From NCBI GenBank assembly GCA_963609975.1, contig CAVDMD010000065.1:1-13184 (forward strand): a DNA stretch of 13,184 nt, in the 5' to 3' direction. Both the position numbers and the translations under genes were made by a program. Shown in pieces: positions 5,981 to 12,007 of this stretch (position 1 is the stretch's first letter; every line of letters begins with the position of its first letter). Under the pieces are notes generated by a model. The model searched no databases and was not told where the DNA came from. It saw only the letters and a list, made by a program, of their open reading frames with translations. This DNA comes from UMGS973 sp963609975. Lineage in GTDB: Bacteria; Bacillota; Clostridia; Peptostreptococcales; Anaerovoracaceae.

Positions 5981-7729
5981 ATGAAAGTTGTTATCGGACA
6001 GGGCAGCTGCGGTATTGCAACAGGCGCCAAAAAAACAGCGGCCGAGTTTGAGAAACAGATTGCAGAGAAAAATCTTGATGTTAAGACAGATGTTACAGGC
6101 TGCGTGGGAACATGCTATCTGGAGCCTATAGTTGATGTCTATGAGGACAGCGGCAAAATGACCAGATATGTCAGAGTGCAGCCCGAAAACGTTGCAGAGA
6201 TAGTTGACAGCCATCTTGCAGGGGGCAGACCTGCAGAGAATATCGCAATCAGTGACGAGGACAGAGAATTTATAAACAAGCAGCACAGAGTTGTGCTCAG
6301 AAACTGCGGTCTGATAAATCCTGAGAAGATAGAAGAATATACTGCCGTGGGCGGCTACAAGGCTGCCGAAAAAGCTGTCACACAGATGACACCTGACGAG
6401 GTTATCGAGGAGATTAAAATTTCAGGTCTCAGAGGCAGAGGCGGCGCAGGCTTTCCTACATGGTTCAAATGGAATGCCGCCAAGAGCTCGCCGGGCAAAG
6501 AAAAATACATCGTATGTAATGCTGACGAGGGAGATCCCGGTGCATTTATGGACAGATCAGTTCTTGAGGGCGACCCTCACTCACTTCTTGAAGGTATGAT
6601 CATAGGCGGTTATGCGATGGGAGCCATGGAGGGCGTTATCTACTGCAGAGCCGAATATCCTCTTGCAATCAAAAGACTTGAAATAGCCATGGAGCAGGCA
6701 AGAGAAAAAGGCTTTTTAGGCAGGAACCTGTTTGGCTCAGGCTGGGATTTTGACATCAGAATCAAAGCAGGTGCCGGAGCATTCGTATGCGGTGAGGAAA
6801 CAGCGCTTATCGCTTCACTTGAGGGTGAAAGAGGTATGCCAAGACTCAAACCGCCATTCCCTGCAGCCAAGGGCTACTGGCAAAAGCCTACCAACATCAA
6901 CAATGTTGAAACCTTTGCAAACGTACCTTGGATAATGGCAAACGGCGGCGCGGCTTTCGGTGCCATGGGTACAGAAAAATCAAAGGGCACCAAGGTGTTC
7001 GCACTTGCAGGCAAGATCAAAAAAGGCGGACTTGTAGAGGTGCCTATGGGACTTCCGCTAAAGGATGTAATTTTCGGAATCGGCGGAGGCATCAAAAACG
7101 ACAAGGAATTCAAGGCAGTTCAGATGGGCGGACCGTCAGGCGGCTGTATTCCCGCCTCGCTTATAGATACTCCTGTAACATATGAAGACATCAACAAGAC
7201 AGGCGCTATCGTAGGCTCCGGCGGTATGATCGTTATGGACGAGAATACCTGTATGGTTGATATGGCAAGATATTTCCTTGACTTCACCAGAAAAGAATCC
7301 TGCGGCAAATGCAACTACTGCAGAATAGGCACCAAGAGAATGCTTGAAATCCTCGAAAGAATAACACAGGGCAAGGGTCAGGACGGCGATATCGAAAAGC
7401 TTGAAGAACTGGCGATGAAGATCAAAGACGGCTCGCTTTGCGGTCTCGGACAGACAGCCCCGAATCCTGTTCTTACTACTCTTAAATATTTCAGAAATGA
7501 ATATGAGGATCATATCTATAATAAGAAATGCACAGCCAAATCCTGCACCGCGCTTATTTCATTTGAAATCACAGACGCGTGCAAGGGATGTACGCTATGT
7601 GCAAGAAACTGCCCTGTTGATGCCATCAGCGGCAAGGTTAAAGAAAAACATATTATCGATAAAGACAAGTGCATTAAATGCGGCAGATGCGAGGAACACT
7701 GCAAATTTGATGCAATAATAAGGAAGTAA
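5981..7729 (+). CDS. stnB: NuoF/HydB-like FMN, NAD(H)-binding Fe-S subunit of the bifurcating transhydrogenase
   Basis: This 582-residue protein is the likely bifurcation core, where NAD(H) meets FMN and electrons split towards ferredoxin. An N-terminal thioredoxin-like [2Fe-2S] domain (1-85) has C10, C41 and C45. The NuoF core follows, with the NADH/FMN glycine-rich motif GLRGRGGAGFP (149-159) and CNADEGDPGAF (179-189). A [4Fe-4S] site is formed by C441, C444, C447 and C487. Residues 530-582 are a two-cluster ferredoxin domain, with C534-C537-C540-C544 and C564-C567-C570-C574. C517 and C522 beside H511 lie where related HydB proteins have a zinc site. This layout separates bifurcating HydB/HndC/Bfu proteins from plain NuoF. 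In that group the FMN subunit is proposed to perform bifurcation together with nearby clusters. The next gene follows after 15 bases with AAGGAGG. The family is sure; the exact complex type is inferred. Confidence 0.88.
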   Translation: MKVVIGQGSCGIATGAKKTAAEFEKQIAEKNLDVKTDVTGCVGTCYLEPIVDVYEDSGKMTRYVRVQPENVAEIVDSHLAGGRPAENIAISDEDREFINKQHRVVLRNCGLINPEKIEEYTAVGGYKAAEKAVTQMTPDEVIEEIKISGLRGRGGAGFPTWFKWNAAKSSPGKEKYIVCNADEGDPGAFMDRSVLEGDPHSLLEGMIIGGYAMGAMEGVIYCRAEYPLAIKRLEIAMEQAREKGFLGRNLFGSGWDFDIRIKAGAGAFVCGEETALIASLEGERGMPRLKPPFPAAKGYWQKPTNINNVETFANVPWIMANGGAAFGAMGTEKSKGTKVFALAGKIKKGGLVEVPMGLPLKDVIFGIGGGIKNDKEFKAVQMGGPSGGCIPASLIDTPVTYEDINKTGAIVGSGGMIVMDENTCMVDMARYFLDFTRKESCGKCNYCRIGTKRMLEILERITQGKGQDGDIEKLEELAMKIKDGSLCGLGQTAPNPVLTTLKYFRNEYEDHIYNKKCTAKSCTALISFEITDACKGCTLCARNCPVDAISGKVKEKHIIDKDKCIKCGRCEEHCKFDAIIRK

Positions 7730-7744
7730 GAAAGGAGGAATAAA

Positions 7745-10700
7745 ATGAAAAATTTCAGATTAAACATTGACGGCAAAGAAGTGTTCGGAATTCCGGGACA
7801 GACTATTTTAGAAGTAGCAAGAGAAAATGACATATTTATTCCTACTCTCTGCTATGACGAAAGAACCAAAATATACGGTTCATGCGGCTTGTGCATGACA
7901 GAGGTTGAGGGCAATCCAAAGCTCTGCAAGGCCTGCGCAACACAGATTGCAGACGGCATGATTGTCAGAACCAACACCGGCAGAGTTATAGAATCAAGAA
8001 AAACAAACCTTGAACTTCTGCTTTCAAACCATGTGGGCGACTGCAGACCTCCATGCGTACTGGCATGTCCTGCAAATACAGACTGTCAGGGCTATGTGGG
8101 ACTTATCGCAAACGGAGAATACGAAGAAGCCATCAGGCTTATCAAGGATAAAATTCCGCTGCCGGCGGCAATAGGCAGGGTATGTCCTCACCCTTGTGAA
8201 AAAGAGTGCAGAAGAGGTCTTATAGATGAGCCGATTGCAATTCAGAACCTCAAAAGATTTGCAGCGGATGCAGACCTGATGGAGGATGCATGGGAGCCTG
8301 AAATCGAAGAAGAAACAGGCAAGAGCGTAGGTATTATAGGCGGAGGTCCTATGGGACTTTCGGCAGCTGCGTTTTTAAGACAGATGGGACACAGCGTTAC
8401 GGTATTTGAAGCCATGCCTAAAGCCGGCGGTATGTTAAGATACGGTATTCCTGAATACAGACTTCCAAAGGAAGTCCTCGACCAGGAAATCGAGCTTATC
8501 GAAAGAATGGGAGTAAGCATTATAACCAATACTAAAATAGGCGCCGATATTCCTTTTGAAACAGTAAAACAGGACTTTGACGCAGTGCTTATCGGTATAG
8601 GCGCATGGGTATCAACAGGAGTAGGCTGTCCGGGAGAAGACTCGGAGGGCGTTATAGGCGGTATTGATTTCCTGCGCAAAGTAGTAAGAAACGAATATAT
8701 AGACCTTGGCGAGAAAGTTGCCATAGTAGGCGGCGGCAATACGGCAATGGACGCCTGCAGAACAGCAGTAAGACTCGGAGCCAAAGAAGTCTACAACATC
8801 TACAGAAGAACCAAAGACGAAATGCCTGCCGATATGGTTGAAATCGTTGAGGCCGAAGAAGAAGGCGTTATTTTCAAAAACCTTACCAACCCGGCAGAAG
8901 TTATAGCTGACGAAAACGGTCATGTTAAACAGGTTAAGCTGCAGGTTATGGAGCTTGGAGAACCTGACGCCTCAGGCAGAAGAAGACCTGTGCCTGTAGA
9001 GGGTAAATTTGAATATCTTGATGTGGATACCATGATCCTTGCAATAGGGCAGGCGGTAGATGCAGGTATGTTTGAGGGACTTGACAAAACAAGAAAGAAT
9101 GCGATAGCATACGATCCCGAAACATTTATGACAAGCATTCCGGGAGTATTTGCAGGCGGTGACTGCGGCAACGACAAGATATCAATAGCAATCGAGGCTA
9201 TTGCAGACGCAAGAAAATCCTCATATGTTATAGATGCTTACCTTAACGGTGAAGATGTCAGATACGAAAAACCGTTTGTAGTCGAAAGACATGACATCAC
9301 AGAAAAAACATTCGAGGACAGAGAAAGAGAATGCAGACCTGTAATGAGCCAGCTTGAAGCCAGAGAGAGAAAAGACAACTTTACAGAGGTTGTCGACGGC
9401 TATGACGAAGAGCAGGCAGTAAAAGAAGCAAACAGATGTCTTGAATGCGGCTGCCACGACTACTTCGAGTGCAAGCTGATAGATTTTGCCAACGAATACG
9501 ATGTTAAGCCTGACAGATTTGCAGGCGACATCAACAGAATAGAATTTGAGGACGACCATCCGTTCATAGTAAGAGACCCTAACAAGTGTATTCTCTGCGG
9601 ATTATGCGTAAGAGTATGCGACGAGGTTATGGGCGTAGGAGCGCTGGGACTTGTGCACAGAGGCTTTGACACAGTTGTTAAACCTACTCTCGAAAAACCT
9701 CTTGAGCAGTCAGGATGTATTTCGTGCGGTCAGTGCGTAAGCGTATGCCCTACAGGCGCGCTTCAGGAAAGACAGTCGGTTGCAAAGGAAGTTCCTGTTG
9801 AAACCGATGTCACAGCTACAACCTGTTCATACTGCTCGGTAGGCTGCGGACTTGAACTTGAATCCTGCGGAGATATGCTGATTAAGGCAAACCCTGACAA
9901 GGAGGCTCCTGTAAACGCAGGACTTGCCTGCGGCAAGGGCAAATGGGGCTTTGACTGCTCGGTGCTTGAAGGCAAGCTGGTTGACCCTATGATTAAAGAC
10001 GGTGACGGATTCAGAACCACCGACTACCACGAAGCGTTTGTAATGGCAGCTAAGAAGCTCGAAGCTGTTGCCGCCAGATACGGCAAAGACGCCGTAGCGG
10101 TAGCTGTATCAGACAGACTTACAAACGAAGAAGCTTATGCAGCGAAGAAACTTGCAGGAGTTATGGGCGCCGGGACTCTTTGCTTTAACAACAGAGCAAG
10201 CGGTATAGCCAAAGTGCTCGGATTTGACGCTTCACCTAACACTATAGACGAGCTGCTTTCGACAGACGTAATTATAGCTGCAGGCTTTAACTTTGCGGAC
10301 AATCCTGTAATCGGCCTTAAATTAAAACAGGCTGCGGAAGCAGGCAGAGAAGTATATCTGATTAATCCTGCGGGATATGAACAGCATATGGACTTTGCAA
10401 AGGCTGTCTATACAGACAATGACCTTAATGCTCTTAAACAGATTGCAAAGACTGTAATAGAAAGCGGCAGCGCAGTACAGGCAAAGGGCTATGAGGAATT
10501 TGCAGAGAGCCTCGCAAATATCACTGTTACAGATGAAATCAGAGCTGTTGCGCAGGCATATATGTCAGCAAAACATTCAATGATAGTATTTGCACAGAAC
10601 CTTGTAACAGCAGAAGCAGCCACCCTTATAGCTGATATAGCTGTTGTTTCGGGACATATCGGAAGCCCTAGAAACGGTATTCTTCAGGTCAAGGCCAAGA

Positions 10701-11248
10701 ACAATTCACAGGGACTTATTGATATGGGCATCAGAGCAGGCAGGGAAGCCATAGAAGGCGTCAAGGCGCTTCTGGTATTCGGAGAGGATCCTGTCGGCGC
10801 AGGTATGCTTGATGCGGCAGAGCTTGAGTTTATGGCGGCAGTCGATACCCATATGACAATGACCACCGAAGCGGCAGATGTAATTCTTCCGGGCACAGGC
10901 TTTGCTTCAGCAGACGGTACATTTACAAACACCGAGAGAAGACTTCAGCCTGTAGAGGCAGCCATTGAGGAAGATGTTGTATTCAGCAACTGGGAAATCG
11001 CAGCGGAAATCGCACATGTATACGAAGTGGAATTCGACTTTGAAGACACTTATGATATTTCATGCGAGATGGAAGATGTGCTTCCTGCATATAAATACGG
11101 TGAGCTTTATGAAATCTACGGCGGAGTTTTAACTCCTGCAGAGCCTCAGCTTGTAACCGTAGCCGATGCAAAATTTGCAGATCCGTTAAAATGCACAGAC
11201 AATCTGATGAATATGATAGCAGAGCGTCTGCCAAAACCGGTAAGATAG
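7745..11248 (+). CDS. stnC: Large fusion subunit: NuoG-like ferredoxin, NfnB/GltD-like NADPH-FAD module, ferredoxin dicluster and degenerate molybdopterin domain
   Basis: This 1167-residue subunit should connect NADPH oxidation to the bifurcating core. Residues 1-80 are a [2Fe-2S] ferredoxin (C36, C47, C50, C64). Residues 96-155 hold a His/Cys-rich junction (H96, C100, C104, C108, C114, then C147, C151, C155) merging NuoG-like and GltD-like cluster regions. Residues 195-500 are the GltD/NfnB-type flavoprotein: FAD motif GIIGGGPMGL (196-205), NADPH motif VGGGNTAMDA (328-337) with R354-R355 as likely 2'-phosphate contacts, and GVFAGGDCG (467-475). More Fe-S sites follow at C565/C568/C570/C576, C615-C625 and C658-C668. 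A molybdopterin-oxidoreductase domain starts at C694, C697, C701, C729. It is short and lacks the Sec/Cys-His expected near 812-820, where NNRASGIA is found, so formate oxidation is unlikely. The combination matches my recollection of StnC from Sporomusa, which catalyses NADH, ferredoxin and NADPH exchange. Databases may call it formate dehydrogenase alpha or glutamate synthase beta. Confidence 0.85.
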   Translation: MKNFRLNIDGKEVFGIPGQTILEVARENDIFIPTLCYDERTKIYGSCGLCMTEVEGNPKLCKACATQIADGMIVRTNTGRVIESRKTNLELLLSNHVGDCRPPCVLACPANTDCQGYVGLIANGEYEEAIRLIKDKIPLPAAIGRVCPHPCEKECRRGLIDEPIAIQNLKRFAADADLMEDAWEPEIEEETGKSVGIIGGGPMGLSAAAFLRQMGHSVTVFEAMPKAGGMLRYGIPEYRLPKEVLDQEIELIERMGVSIITNTKIGADIPFETVKQDFDAVLIGIGAWVSTGVGCPGEDSEGVIGGIDFLRKVVRNEYIDLGEKVAIVGGGNTAMDACRTAVRLGAKEVYNIYRRTKDEMPADMVEIVEAEEEGVIFKNLTNPAEVIADENGHVKQVKLQVMELGEPDASGRRRPVPVEGKFEYLDVDTMILAIGQAVDAGMFEGLDKTRKNAIAYDPETFMTSIPGVFAGGDCGNDKISIAIEAIADARKSSYVIDAYLNGEDVRYEKPFVVERHDITEKTFEDRERECRPVMSQLEARERKDNFTEVVDGYDEEQAVKEANRCLECGCHDYFECKLIDFANEYDVKPDRFAGDINRIEFEDDHPFIVRDPNKCILCGLCVRVCDEVMGVGALGLVHRGFDTVVKPTLEKPLEQSGCISCGQCVSVCPTGALQERQSVAKEVPVETDVTATTCSYCSVGCGLELESCGDMLIKANPDKEAPVNAGLACGKGKWGFDCSVLEGKLVDPMIKDGDGFRTTDYHEAFVMAAKKLEAVAARYGKDAVAVAVSDRLTNEEAYAAKKLAGVMGAGTLCFNNRASGIAKVLGFDASPNTIDELLSTDVIIAAGFNFADNPVIGLKLKQAAEAGREVYLINPAGYEQHMDFAKAVYTDNDLNALKQIAKTVIESGSAVQAKGYEEFAESLANITVTDEIRAVAQAYMSAKHSMIVFAQNLVTAEAATLIADIAVVSGHIGSPRNGILQVKAKNNSQGLIDMGIRAGREAIEGVKALLVFGEDPVGAGMLDAAELEFMAAVDTHMTMTTEAADVILPGTGFASADGTFTNTERRLQPVEAAIEEDVVFSNWEIAAEIAHVYEVEFDFEDTYDISCEMEDVLPAYKYGELYEIYGGVLTPAEPQLVTVADAKFADPLKCTDNLMNMIAERLPKPVR

Positions 11249-11261
11249 CATTCTTAGCAAT

Positions 11262-11312
11262 AAAAGCAGAGTATGCGCAGAACCCGTTCGGGCTTTGCAT
11301 ACCCTGCTTTTT
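11262..11312 (+). terminator. Long intrinsic terminator of the transhydrogenase operon
   Basis: A 15-position stem with one A-C mismatch pairs 11262-11276 with 11297-11311. A small inner hairpin (CCC/GGG) lies in its loop, and a T-run ends the right arm. It begins 13 bases after the stop codon. The left arm opens with AAAA, so it could also stop transcription from the other strand. Confidence 0.85.
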
Positions 11313-11430
11313 ATAATGATATAACCTGACTTCCGTCGCTTTACTCCCAAAATAGTGCTACCGGCGGAGGGCGGGCTTCAATTTGATATGTTAATGCAGC
11401 AATTGCTGATGGCAAAAATGGAATAAAAAA

Positions 11431-11969
11431 TTCAAATTATTTTTGATTCCAACCGACCTTGTCAAGCCTCTTTATACTATTGAAATTTCAACATCGTAAA
11501 TTCTCAGAAGCCGGGATGTTGAAAACAACTTGATTTTAGATGATTTTGCCTATACAATAATTCTTAACAGCAGGTGTTCACCTGAAAAAGTCCCAGAGGG
11601 GCTTAGAGAACTGTATGCATATATAAACAACCCGAAAAATGCAGGCAACTCAGAGCTTGTTAATAACATTGATGCGCGTGTCAGAAAGTTTAATAGTGGA
11701 GGAGCTGAACAACTGCCACGAGCTTAAGCTCTGCAGTTGCTGTATTTGACCTACCGGCAATTCGCATAGCTCATTGGGTTAGGGCATAATGGAGGACAAA
11801 GCATATGACATTCAACTATTATCTGAAAGAGAAAAAAGAAAAAGGCAGAACCGAAGGTCTTGCTGAGGGGAAAAACGAGATGGCTAAAGCTCTTAAAGAC
11901 AAAGGCGTTGTCATTGACATTATAGCCGAAACCTCAGGCTTGTCTGTAGAGGGAATAGAGAAGCTGTAA
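11431..11969 (+). pseudogene. Broken Rpn/PD-(D/E)XK nuclease family (transposase-associated) gene, C-terminal part
   Basis: Three pieces in order match the C-terminal half of Rpn-type PD-(D/E)XK proteins. Piece one (11431-11496) reads FKLFLIPTDLVKPLYTIEI, like the family's VIFIT..D....LPLYHIE strand, and ends at a TAA. Piece two (about 11500-11727) stays in that frame and includes LILDDFAYTIILNSRCSP and VPEGLRELYAYIN, like the usual DDG..I.LN...  and VP.EL..... region. Piece three, in another frame, begins WRTKHMTFNYYLKEKKEKG and ends in the low-complexity EGLAEGK repeat and IAETSGLSVEGIEKL, the classic family C-terminus. Its ATG at 11805 with GGAGG at 11791 gives a 54-codon open frame, but that is probably a relic. 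The catalytic N-terminal half is not recognisable. At least one stop and one frameshift, plus a likely insertion, make it non-functional. The bases 11313-11430 upstream hold nothing I can identify. Confidence 0.7.
11697..11789. repeat. Probable 93-base insertion with hairpin, bounded by TGGAGGA direct repeats
   Basis: TGGAGGA occurs at 11697-11703 and again at 11790-11796, exactly where the Rpn-like protein loses homology between VRKFNS and WRTKHM. The segment between them contains an inverted repeat, CAACTGC/GCAGTTG, around the 12-base palindrome GAGCTTAAGCTC. It also has a tRNA D-arm-like stretch near 11767-11785. It codes for nothing apparent. It may be a small mobile or replication-slippage insertion; the origin is unknown. 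Confidence 0.4.
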
Positions 11970-11970
11970 G

Positions 11971-11991
11971 TGCGTTGTTTATAACAATGCA
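11971..11991. other. Nine-pair hairpin before the racemase gene
   Basis: TGCGTTGTT at 11971-11979 pairs with AACAATGCA at 11983-11991 around a three-base loop, with one G-T wobble. No T-run follows, so it is a poor terminator. Because it has dyad symmetry just ahead of the ribosome site AAGGAG (11996-12001), it may be an operator or an mRNA structure. No clear promoter was found for the downstream gene. Confidence 0.4.
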
Positions 11992-12007
11992 GAGTAAGGA
12001 GATAATT

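Noticed and set aside
5750..6286. 178-residue open frame on the - strand
   Set aside because: It is antisense across the junction of two certain Fe-S subunit genes; its cysteine-rich look is a mirror of their codons.
7745..11248. Functional NAD(P)-dependent formate dehydrogenase alpha subunit
   Set aside because: The domain lacks the catalytic Sec/Cys-His and has no in-frame TGA; the NfnB/GltD module argues for transhydrogenase activity.
7745..11248. Glutamate synthase small subunit
   Set aside because: The GltD-like module is only one part of a fusion, and no GltB large subunit is nearby; the partners are NuoE/NuoF-like.
11758..11800. tRNA gene suggested by TAGCTCATTGGGTTAGGGC
   Set aside because: Only a D-arm-like stem and loop can be formed; there is no matching anticodon arm, no T-arm GGTTC motif and no acceptor pairing.
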